Positions 23,194 through 30,522 of a stretch of DNA of 64,000 nt are shown here, one piece after another. Source of the DNA: an uncultured Clostridia bacterium (lineage in GTDB: Bacteria; Bacillota; Clostridia; Lachnospirales; Lachnospiraceae); the NCBI GenBank assembly GCA_947643415.1, contig CANRWA010000002.1, positions 1-64,000 on the forward strand. The letters are read 5' to 3'. Under the pieces are notes generated by a model. It was not told where the DNA came from. It did no database searches and saw only the letters and a list, made by a program, of their open reading frames with translations. A program made the translations under genes and the position numbers. Every line of letters starts with the position of its first letter. The stretch's first letter is position 1.

Positions 23194-25162
23194 AATGGTT
23201 AGAAAATATATTGAAAATGGGCATATGTCTACCCTGTACAGAGTGCTCATGGTGATCTGGGATGCTATTTGCATTAACGCATGCTCTTTTATGGCGCTGT
23301 TTCTGCGGTATGACCTGAATATAAGCCGTTATCTGAGGAGTGGTATCAATGAGGAATATCCCCTTGGCTATGTGGCTACCCTGCAGGAACTGATGGTGTT
23401 TAATACTCTTATGACACTGGTTGTATTTGCCATGTTCCGGCTATACAAGAGCCTCTGGCGTTATGCCGGTATCAATGAGGTGCTGAGTATTGCAATGGCA
23501 TGTGGAGTATCCGGTGTCCTTCATTTCCTTACAGTTTTTGGAACATATCACAGGATGCCGCGGTCCTATTTCCTGATCTATATGCTGCTGCTGTTTATCT
23601 TGACGCTTGCTGTGCGGTTTTCCTACCGGATCGTACGTCTGATCTACAAATCCAACACCCATGGGACAGGGATGCGCACCACACTGATTATTGGCGCCGG
23701 AGAGGCATGTAATATCGTGATTCGGGAACTGAAGATGAGTGACAATCTGGACAGTCATATCTGTGGCATCATAGATGATGACAAGTCAAAGCATGGCACT
23801 TATATACAGGGAGTGAGAGTGCTGGGAGGAAGAGAAGAGATCGTCTCGGTGGCAGAAGAAGAGGAAGTAAATGAAATTATCGTTGCCATGCCCAGTGCGC
23901 CCAAAAAACAGATTAGTGAGATCCTTGAGATCTGTCAGCAGACCGGAAGTGAGCTGAAGATTGTACCGGGAGTGTATCAATTTGTAAATGGTGAAGCTGC
24001 CATTGAGAAGATACGTCCGGTGCAGATCGAGGATCTTCTGGGGCGGGAGCCGGTGAACATCAACCTGGATGCTATTATCAATTATGTACGGGGTAAGGTG
24101 ATCCTGGTGACTGGCGGCGGTGGTTCTATCGGCAGTGAACTGTGCCGGCAGATCGCGGCAAATCACCCTAAGATGCTGATCATTTTTGATATCTATGAAA
24201 ATAATGCCTATGATATCCAGCAGGAACTGCGGCGGAAGTATCCCTCCCTGCATCTGGAGGTGCTTATCGGTTCTGTGCGGAACAGCAGCCGGATCGATAA
24301 GGTCTTTGAGGATTACCGGCCGGATATCGTCTACCACGCAGCGGCCCATAAACATGTGCCTTTGATGGAGGACAGCCCCAATGAGGCAGTGAAAAATAAT
24401 GTCTTTGGAACTTATAAGACAGCATTGGCAGCAGATAAGTATGGAACAAAGAAATTCGTCCTGATCTCTACAGATAAGGCAGTGAATCCAACGAATATCA
24501 TGGGTGCTTCCAAACGCGTCTGTGAGATGATCGTGCAGGAATTGAATAAACGGTCCTCTACCGATTTTGTGGCGGTGCGGTTCGGCAATGTACTGGGAAG
24601 CAATGGCAGTGTCATTCCCCTTTTCAAAAAGCAGATCGCAGAGGGGGGGCCTGTGACAGTGACAGATAAGAGGATTATCCGTTATTTTATGACGATCCCG
24701 GAAGCAGTATCTCTTGTGATACAGGCAGGTGTCCTGGCGAAGGGAGGGGAGATCTTTGTGCTGGATATGGGAAATCCGGTAAAGATCGATGACTTGGCAA
24801 GAAATCTTATCAAATTATCCGGCTATGTTCCGGATAAGGATATTAAGATAGAATATACCGGGCTGCGTCCGGGAGAGAAGCTGTATGAGGAAATGCTGAT
24901 GGATGAAGAGGGGCTGCAGAGCACAGAAAATTCACTAATCCATATTGGGAAACCTCTTGTCTTTGATGGAGATGCTTTTCTGGAACGGCTGAACCAGCTC
25001 TATGGGGAGGCGTATTCAGAGACAGACAACATGAAAGAACTGATGGCGGAACTGGTGCCGACATATCATATCAAAGAGGAAGACAAGGCGAGGGAACGCA
25101 AACGGATTGACAAAAAGTATCATGATTTTTACAGGGAAGATCCGAAGATGGATGGTGTGTGA
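23180..25162 (+). CDS. Membrane-bound nucleotide-sugar 4,6-dehydratase (PglF/CapD/WbpM type)
   Basis: About 660 residues from a GTG at 23180, which has AGGAG four bases before it and overlaps the LicD stop; an ATG at 23195 is the alternative start. Four N-terminal membrane helices (to about residue 150) are followed by a CoA-binding-like Rossmann domain with IIGAGEACNIVIREL. Then comes the catalytic SDR domain: VTGGGGSIGSELCRQ for NAD, AAAHKHVPLMED, STDKAVNPTNIMGASKR and RFGNVLGSNGSVIPLF. These enzymes convert UDP-GlcNAc to UDP-4-keto-6-deoxy sugar, the entry to bacillosamine- or FucNAc-type residues. No matching 4-aminotransferase is adjacent; the DegT enzymes at the start of the window might serve. 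Confidence 0.88.
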   Translation: MNRNKMVRKYIENGHMSTLYRVLMVIWDAICINACSFMALFLRYDLNISRYLRSGINEEYPLGYVATLQELMVFNTLMTLVVFAMFRLYKSLWRYAGINEVLSIAMACGVSGVLHFLTVFGTYHRMPRSYFLIYMLLLFILTLAVRFSYRIVRLIYKSNTHGTGMRTTLIIGAGEACNIVIRELKMSDNLDSHICGIIDDDKSKHGTYIQGVRVLGGREEIVSVAEEEEVNEIIVAMPSAPKKQISEILEICQQTGSELKIVPGVYQFVNGEAAIEKIRPVQIEDLLGREPVNINLDAIINYVRGKVILVTGGGGSIGSELCRQIAANHPKMLIIFDIYENNAYDIQQELRRKYPSLHLEVLIGSVRNSSRIDKVFEDYRPDIVYHAAAHKHVPLMEDSPNEAVKNNVFGTYKTALAADKYGTKKFVLISTDKAVNPTNIMGASKRVCEMIVQELNKRSSTDFVAVRFGNVLGSNGSVIPLFKKQIAEGGPVTVTDKRIIRYFMTIPEAVSLVIQAGVLAKGGEIFVLDMGNPVKIDDLARNLIKLSGYVPDKDIKIEYTGLRPGEKLYEEMLMDEEGLQSTENSLIHIGKPLVFDGDAFLERLNQLYGEAYSETDNMKELMAELVPTYHIKEEDKARERKRIDKKYHDFYREDPKMDGV

Positions 25163-26163
25163 TGAAAAGGGCTATAAGTAAGGAGTTTCTATCTGAGGGG
25201 AACGCTCCTTTTTCAAAAGAGACAACAACTTCGGTAAACGGACTGTTTATCCTTGTGGTGTTTTTCAGCCATATACAGCAATATATAGAACTTCCGGCAC
25301 TGATACATGGTGTGACGGCAGCACTGGGACAGTTGATGGTAGCCATGTTTCTCTTTTATTCAGGATATGGCGTGGGGTGTTCTGTGCAGAAAAAGGGGAT
25401 GAAGTATGTTCATGGGATGCCGCGGCGGCGTATCCTGCAAGTGTTCCTGCGGTTTGTCCCGGCCGTGCTCCTGTATGCATTGCTGGATGTTGTCTGCGGC
25501 ATACCTTTTACGGGCAGGGAATTTATCCTTTCTCTCATCGCATGGGAAAATCTGGGCAACAGTAACTGGTATATCTTCGTGATCCTTGGTCTATATCTGG
25601 CGACCTGGCTTGCCTGTGAAATATGCGGCAGATTTGTGAAGGAAAGCCGACGGGAAATGGCTTCTTTTTTGGTAATGTGTGTTCTGTCTGCCTGCCTTTT
25701 CTTCTTTCTGCATGAAACGAAGGAGAGCTGGTGGTATAATATCATGACAGCATATCCGTTTGGGTATTTTGTGGCTCTCACAAGGAAAAGATGGGAGAGG
25801 ATACTGGATGTAAGGCCTGTATGGGCAGGAACCACGCTGGTATCCTTTGTCCTGGTTCTTCTCCTGCGACCGGTTTCCTGGCATGCATCCCTGTATCTGC
25901 TTATGACAGTACTGTACTGCACATGCATCCTCTGCCTGACAAAAAAAGTACCGGTCCATCATCCGGTACTTTACTGGCTGGGCAGCCATTTGTTTGAAAT
26001 CTATATACTGATGCGGATACCTATGATCCTGCTCCTGCGTGTCCAGGTGGACTGGGTCCAGAGTCCGCTGGTATTTACTGTGTTCAGCCTGGCTGCAACG
26101 CTTTTGCTGGCATATGGCTATCACAGGTCTTATGAATTTTTGGCATCCCGTCTTGCGCGGTAG
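25162..26163 (+). CDS. Acyltransferase-3-like membrane protein
   Basis: A 333-residue integral membrane protein with about nine to ten helices. The first helix contains NGLFILVVFFSHIQQYIEL; a histidine at this place is the family's catalytic residue. MFLFYSGYGVG follows. Such proteins O-acetylate or otherwise acylate wall polysaccharides and peptidoglycan. The ATG overlaps the stop of the dehydratase (TGATG). Its last 34 bases overlap the end of typA on the other strand. Confidence 0.78.
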   Translation: MKRAISKEFLSEGNAPFSKETTTSVNGLFILVVFFSHIQQYIELPALIHGVTAALGQLMVAMFLFYSGYGVGCSVQKKGMKYVHGMPRRRILQVFLRFVPAVLLYALLDVVCGIPFTGREFILSLIAWENLGNSNWYIFVILGLYLATWLACEICGRFVKESRREMASFLVMCVLSACLFFFLHETKESWWYNIMTAYPFGYFVALTRKRWERILDVRPVWAGTTLVSFVLVLLLRPVSWHASLYLLMTVLYCTCILCLTKKVPVHHPVLYWLGSHLFEIYILMRIPMILLLRVQVDWVQSPLVFTVFSLAATLLLAYGYHRSYEFLASRLAR

Positions 26164-27968
26164 CGTTCCGTGCCATCCAGGATCTTCTTGCGGAGGCGGA
26201 GATTTTCCGGTGTGATCTCCAACAGTTCATCGGTGTCGATATAATCCAGGGCCTGCTCTAGGCTCAGTTCTCTTTTCGGCGTCAGGCGGAGCGCCTCGTC
26301 AGCCCCGGAGGACCGGGTATTGGTCAGGTTCTTTTTCTTGCAGACATTTACCTCGATATCATCTGATTTGGCATGTTCTCCCACGATCATGCCGCCATAT
26401 ACTTTCTCGCCGGGACCGACGAAGAGGGTGCCGCGCTCCTGGGCATTAAAGAGTCCATAGGTGATGGTCTCGCCTGCCTCAAAAGCGATGAGGGAGCCCT
26501 GTTTGCGGTATGGGATATCGCCTTTGAAGGGACCATAGCCGTCAAATTCTGTGTTAATGACACCATTTCCTTTAGTGTCTGTCATAAATTCCCCGCGGTA
26601 GCCGATGAGGCCGCGGGAGGGAATAATGAATTCAAGCCTTGTAGTGCCTGCATTTAGTGGTGTCATATTCTGGAGTTCACCCTTCCTCTGGCTCAGCCTG
26701 TCAATGACACTTCCGGTAAATTCATCCGGCACATCCACATAAGCCCGTTCCATCGGTTCCAGTTTCTTTCCGTTTTCATCTTCCCTGTAGAGAACCTCTG
26801 CTTTGCTGACGGCGAATTCATAGCCCTCGCGGCGCATATTTTCAATCAGGACAGAGAGATGGAGTTCTCCTCTGCCGGAGACTTTGTACGCCTCTGTGGT
26901 CTCCGTATCCTCCACCCGGAGGGAGACATCTGTATTCAGCATACGGTACAGACGGTCGCGCAGGTGGCGGGAGGTTACATATTTTCCTTCCTGTCCGGCA
27001 AGGGGGCTGTCGTTCACCATAAAATGCATGGCAATGGTGGGTTCTGAGATCTTCTGGAATGGGATCGCCTGCGGATTCTCCGGGCTGCACAGGGTATCTC
27101 CGATGTGGATATCAGCGATGCCTGAGATCGCCACGATAGAACCGATTCCTGCGCTTTCCACTTCCACACGGTTCAGTCCGTCAAATTCATATAGTTTGGA
27201 TATCTTTACTTTGTCACATTTCTCCGGATCATGGTGGTTGACGATGACAGCCTCCTGACCGATCCGGATGGTTCCATTGTCCACTTTGCCGATGCCGATC
27301 CGTCCCACATATTCATTGTAGTCAATGGTGCTGATCAGTACCTGTGTATCTGCTTCCGGGTCCCCTTCCGGTGCCGGAATATAGTCAATGATGGCGTCAA
27401 ACAGAGGTTTCATGTCGGTGCCTTCTTCTGCCATGTCTGTCTTGGCGATTCCACCTTTGGCAGAGGCAAAGATAAATGGGCAGTCAAGCTGAGCCTCGTC
27501 GGCATCCAGATCGATAAAGAGCTCCAGGATCTCATCCACCACTTCCTCTGGCCTTGCCTCCGGGCGGTCAATCTTATTGACGCATACTACTACAGGAAGG
27601 GAAAGCTCCAGTGCTTTCTTTAAGACAAATTTAGTCTGTGGCATGGCACCCTCAAAGGCATCCACCACAAGGATGACGCCATTGACCATCTTCAGCACAC
27701 GCTCTACCTCTCCGCCGAAATCGGCATGGCCTGGTGTGTCAATAATGTTGATCTTGATATCATTATATGTGATGGCAGTGTTTTTGGATAAGATTGTGAT
27801 ACCACGTTCCCGTTCGATATCGTTGGAATCCATGACACGTTCTGCCACTTCCTGGTTTTCCCGAAATACACCACTCTGTTTCAACAGTTCATCTACAAGT
27901 GTAGTCTTGCCGTGGTCTACATGGGCAATAATAGCAATATTACGAATATCTTCTCGTTTTGTTATCAT
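26130..27968 (-). CDS. typA: Ribosome-associated GTPase TypA/BipA
   Basis: A 612-residue translational GTPase. G1 is [20 protein letters not shown], then [12 protein letters not shown] (switch I), [15 protein letters not shown] (G3), [10 protein letters not shown] (G4) and a C-terminal half with [20 protein letters not shown] and [20 protein letters not shown], typical of BipA. It acts on the 50S subunit during ribosome assembly and stress. The start at 27968 is fixed by GGAGG five bases before it. Transcription probably begins near 28250 and gives an unusually long, structured leader of about 280 bases. The 3' end overlaps the convergent acyltransferase gene. Confidence 0.95.
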   Translation of the reverse strand: MITKREDIRNIAIIAHVDHGKTTLVDELLKQSGVFRENQEVAERVMDSNDIERERGITILSKNTAITYNDIKINIIDTPGHADFGGEVERVLKMVNGVILVVDAFEGAMPQTKFVLKKALELSLPVVVCVNKIDRPEARPEEVVDEILELFIDLDADEAQLDCPFIFASAKGGIAKTDMAEEGTDMKPLFDAIIDYIPAPEGDPEADTQVLISTIDYNEYVGRIGIGKVDNGTIRIGQEAVIVNHHDPEKCDKVKISKLYEFDGLNRVEVESAGIGSIVAISGIADIHIGDTLCSPENPQAIPFQKISEPTIAMHFMVNDSPLAGQEGKYVTSRHLRDRLYRMLNTDVSLRVEDTETTEAYKVSGRGELHLSVLIENMRREGYEFAVSKAEVLYREDENGKKLEPMERAYVDVPDEFTGSVIDRLSQRKGELQNMTPLNAGTTRLEFIIPSRGLIGYRGEFMTDTKGNGVINTEFDGYGPFKGDIPYRKQGSLIAFEAGETITYGLFNAQERGTLFVGPGEKVYGGMIVGEHAKSDDIEVNVCKKKNLTNTRSSGADEALRLTPKRELSLEQALDYIDTDELLEITPENLRLRKKILDGTERYRARRDAKNS

Positions 27969-28156
27969 AATAACCTCCATTCCGAAGCGTTAGCGAAGGA
28001 AGCACGGGCAAAAAGCAGCGTAGCGAAGAATATGAAATATTCTTTTTTTGCTCTAGTGCATAACGAACCAAAGGTTCGTATACTATTTGTGACGCTTCGG
28101 CACAAATAGTGGTGTGAAAAATAAGCTATCAAGCTTATTTTTCACACTAACCTCCC
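27969..28156 (-). repeat. RBS-to-RBS leader element, subfamily 1, copy 3 (before typA)
   Basis: On the minus strand: GGGAGG, five bases, GTG at 28145, the GTGAAAAATAAGCT hairpin, the ATTTGTG/CACAAAT hairpin with loop CCGAAGCGT, an extra hairpin (TACGAACC/GGTTCGTA) not present in copy 1, an expanded GAGCAAAAA-type region, ACGCTTCGG and the typA GGAGG. The 20-codon frame 28145-28083 differs from copy 1 in one residue (Asp for Asn) plus one silent change. The second frame is open through to a TGA overlapping the typA ATG, but one inserted base removes its ATG. Confidence 0.7.
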
Positions 28157-28257
28157 TTTCAATGGGCTGGACGGAAACCGTCTGGCTGTAATTCAAACAT
28201 AAGTGAAATCTGGCGGCACCAATTAAATCCAGGTTCGGATTGGAGACACCAGGCTCG

Positions 28258-28286
28258 ATTATAGCACGTAGGGCGGAAAGTTGCAA
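28258..28286 (-). promoter_or_regulatory. Predicted sigma-A promoter of typA
   Basis: On the minus strand TTGCAA, 17 bases, consensus TATAAT. The stretch from here to typA has no gene except the short leader frames. Between the promoter and the leader element (28157-28257) I see only a small GACGG/CCGTC hairpin. Confidence 0.75.
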
Positions 28287-28354
28287 TGTTTTGTGAAAAG
28301 TCTTGCATATCGAACGAATTTTACTATGACTATTTCTTGTTTCGAACGATTTTA

Positions 28355-28383
28355 TTGATTTTACCTGTAAAATCGCATATAAT
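28355..28383 (+). promoter_or_regulatory. Predicted promoter and operator region of the toxin-antitoxin pair
   Basis: TTGATT, 17 bases, TATAAT. Two direct repeats of CGAACGAxTTTTA type lie just upstream (about 28312-28325 and 28343-28355). They are placed where an antitoxin of the Phd/YefM type would bind to autoregulate; operator function is inferred. Confidence 0.65.
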
Positions 28384-28414
28384 AACAATAACTCAAATGA
28401 AGGAGGATTTAGTT

Positions 28415-28648
28415 ATGGTTGTTACAGCGACAGAATTTAAAGCTAATTTTGGAAAGTACCTTGAATTAATTGCCAAGGAAGATATTTTTATTACCCGTAA
28501 TGGAAAAACAGTTGCTAAAGTTGTGAATCCCCAAGTTTCTGCGGTGGATTCCCTGCGCGGAATGCTTGGTGGTGTTTCCTCTGATACTGATATAGATATG
28601 GATTCTTTGCGAGAGGAGCGTCTGTTAAAATATGAAAATAATGTGTGA
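28415..28648 (+). CDS. Phd/YefM-family antitoxin
   Basis: A 77-residue protein: VTATEFKANFGKYLELIAKE followed by IFITRNGKTVAKVV is the Phd/YefM DNA-binding fold, and the charged C-terminal tail should bind the toxin. GGAGG lies eight bases before the ATG. It precedes and overlaps (17 bases) a PIN-domain gene, giving the standard antitoxin-first toxin-antitoxin order. It should repress its own promoter with the toxin. Confidence 0.88.
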   Translation: MVVTATEFKANFGKYLELIAKEDIFITRNGKTVAKVVNPQVSAVDSLRGMLGGVSSDTDIDMDSLREERLLKYENNV

Positions 28649-29045
28649 TACGAACGTAATAATTGATGTTTTATTGGAAAGAGAACCTTTTATAGAAGAT
28701 TCTTACAAGATTCTGAAGCTTTTTGAAGAACGCAAATTGGATGGTTTTGTTTCAGCATCTTCTGTTACCGACATTTATTATCTTGTAAGAAAATATACCC
28801 ACAGCACTGATTTGGCGTATAATGCAGTTGGAAAACTTTTGGAGATTGTCAAAGTATGCAGTGTTACAAACGATGATATTCTTATTGCATTTCAGAAAAA
28901 AGCAAAGGATTTTGAAGATTGTCTTGTTGCTACTTGCGCCAAATCTATACATTGTGATTATATTGCTACCCGAAACAAAAGAGATTTTGAGGGTTTTGGC
29001 ATTCCTGTGGTAACCCCAACGGAAATTCTTTTGCAAATCATGTAA
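28632..29045 (+). CDS. PIN-domain (VapC-like) toxin
   Basis: A 137-residue PIN-domain protein. It begins KIMCDTNVIIDVLLEREPF with the first catalytic aspartate, has ASSVTDIYYLVRK and the acidic KAKDFEDCLVATCAK, and ends with YIATRNKRDFEGFGIPVVTP. PIN toxins are Mg-dependent ribonucleases, commonly cutting tRNA or rRNA. Start and stop lie in a tight operon with the Phd-type antitoxin. The target RNA cannot be predicted. Confidence 0.87.
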   Translation: MKIMCDTNVIIDVLLEREPFIEDSYKILKLFEERKLDGFVSASSVTDIYYLVRKYTHSTDLAYNAVGKLLEIVKVCSVTNDDILIAFQKKAKDFEDCLVATCAKSIHCDYIATRNKRDFEGFGIPVVTPTEILLQIM

Positions 29046-29298
29046 TGCATATTTCCTGAAATATTTTTCTATAATCGAAAATAAGAATAAATTGCACACA
29101 GAAAAATGGGAAAGCCTGAAAAAATAATTTGGTTTGGAAAAAGCAGCTGTTTAGTGAACAGAATCGGCGCCGCTTAGCTAATGTAAAAAACCCCGCGGGC
29201 ACGATCAGATGGTGCAGATAAATTTGCACCATCCTCACCTTGCCTTCGCGCAGATAAAAGAGCATGATTTACTGGTACATCACAGACCGATGCCTGGA

Positions 29299-29943
29299 TT
29301 ACAGTTCTGAATATCCGAATCCATTGACAATCGCATCGATTTTCTCTTTATTCTTGCAGTGTGGGCACTCTTCCTGGCTGAAAGTCTGATAATCAGGAAG
29401 GTCTTTTGCGCCGAAGATATGGTGTACCGGTTCACCATAGATTTCTTCCGCAACACTGAAAATGGCAGAAACACCCTGGATAATGCCGCCATAGTAGCGG
29501 ATGCACTCCAGGCTTCTGGCAATGGTGCGCCCTGTAGTGGCAGAAGCCAGAAGTAGAAGAATATTCTTTCCCCGTACCATGGGCTGTAAGTTGTCGCGGA
29601 AGATCATCTGGCCATTGCTGTCAAACTCAGGTGTGATGACATACAGTGTGTTGTGCCTGTTTAAGGACATAATGCCGTTTCTTGTCAGCTCTTCCGCAAG
29701 GCAGGAGCCGATGATCTCACAGCCATCCATACAGATGATGGTATCCACCGGGCGGCTGTACTGATACTCGGCAGCCATAGTCTTTGCTACTTCCATCGCC
29801 TCCGCATAACGTACCTTTAATGTAGTCATATCCATATAGAAATTAATATGTGAATGCGTTGTGGCAAAGTGTCCGGGCACTACTTTCAGATTGATTTTCT
29901 TGTTTACTTTGGAAGGAATCTTGTATTCACGGTCCAATAACAT
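29299..29943 (-). CDS. Orotate phosphoribosyltransferase-like protein with C-terminal zinc motif
   Basis: A 214-residue protein with a type I phosphoribosyltransferase fold: the substrate-side segment VDTIICMDGCEIIGSCLAEE and the loop NILLLLASATTGRTIARSLE, where a PRPP-binding motif is expected (the usual acidic pair is replaced by LLAS). The C-terminus has CPHCKNKEKIDAI, a possible zinc-binding pair. AGGGGGT precedes the ATG. The altered PRPP motif suggests it may not be a standard pyrimidine-pathway enzyme; no other pyr genes are nearby. Confidence 0.7.
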   Translation of the reverse strand: MLLDREYKIPSKVNKKINLKVVPGHFATTHSHINFYMDMTTLKVRYAEAMEVAKTMAAEYQYSRPVDTIICMDGCEIIGSCLAEELTRNGIMSLNRHNTLYVITPEFDSNGQMIFRDNLQPMVRGKNILLLLASATTGRTIARSLECIRYYGGIIQGVSAIFSVAEEIYGEPVHHIFGAKDLPDYQTFSQEECPHCKNKEKIDAIVNGFGYSEL

Positions 29944-30080
29944 ATTGCTACCCCCTTTTCATAGTTGCCTGCTACTGGCCGCTCTTTGCCAGTAACTAAT
30001 ATTCGTTGTACTAGTACATTTTACCATAATCCTATCCTGCCGTATAGTGTTTTTCGAATGTTTTTCTTCTAAAATCTGAC

Positions 30081-30109
30081 TTGCCATATGGGCAGGGATT
30101 GGATATAAT
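30081..30109 (+). promoter_or_regulatory. Strong predicted sigma-A promoter in the 580-base non-coding stretch
   Basis: TTGCCA, 17 bases, consensus TATAAT, with no protein gene until 30523. It should drive the structured RNA candidate directly downstream. Confidence 0.7.
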
Positions 30110-30115
30110 AGTAAT

Positions 30116-30192
30116 GTGACAGAGGAGCATTCATCTGTGGGACCGGGTGTCCCGGACCACGGCTGTATAGAGAAAAAGGTTGTTTCTGTCAC
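30116..30192 (+). ncRNA. Structured RNA candidate, unassigned
   Basis: Starts within ten bases of the -10 box. The outer stem GTGACAGA (30116-30123) pairs with TCTGTCAC at the 3' end; the inner stem CTGTGG pairs with CCACGG, capped by the GC-rich hairpin CCGGG-TGT-CCCGG. The layout resembles a small regulatory RNA or aptamer. I compared it from memory with SRP RNA, 6S, tmRNA, RNase P and common riboswitches and see no match. Confidence 0.5.
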
Positions 30193-30522
30193 CAAACTGT
30201 AACTAAATGTATAGATTTACCATGGAAATGACAAAAAAATGTCTTATCATGGAAAGAAAAAGAGACGATATATAATATATCGTTTATTCGCGTGAAGGTA
30301 AAGTGAGTATAATGCAGTAGATTTGCATTATCTGAGCGCGCTTGTGAGATAGTTTGCCCATGCGAAGACAAAGTGAGGTTCAGGCAAGGCTATCCAATGA
30401 ACCGGGCACACCTGTGGGGGGATCTGGCGTTTGTGCATGTGAGGGGAAGATCATATAGGCCTGCAGGATATCTGACTAATTATTGTACATATATAGCAAA
30501 ATAGAGAAAGGTATGATGTATC
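30193..30522 (+). promoter_or_regulatory. Non-coding, hairpin-rich leader of the BIG2 surface protein gene
   Basis: No gene is seen. Visible structures are palindrome ACGATATATAATATATCGT (about 30266-30284), the hairpin ATAATGCA/TGCATTAT near 30310-30331, GGTTCA/TGAACC near 30377-30403 enclosed by GCCC/GGGC, and CACA/TGTG pairing near 30408-30436. The region could be a long regulated 5' leader. I could not match it to a named riboswitch class. Confidence 0.4.

Noticed and set aside
30193..30522. Known riboswitch (cyclic di-GMP, cobalamin, cyclic di-AMP, ZTP) before the surface protein gene
   Set aside because: I could not find the conserved core of any of these classes; only generic hairpins are visible, so no class is claimed.
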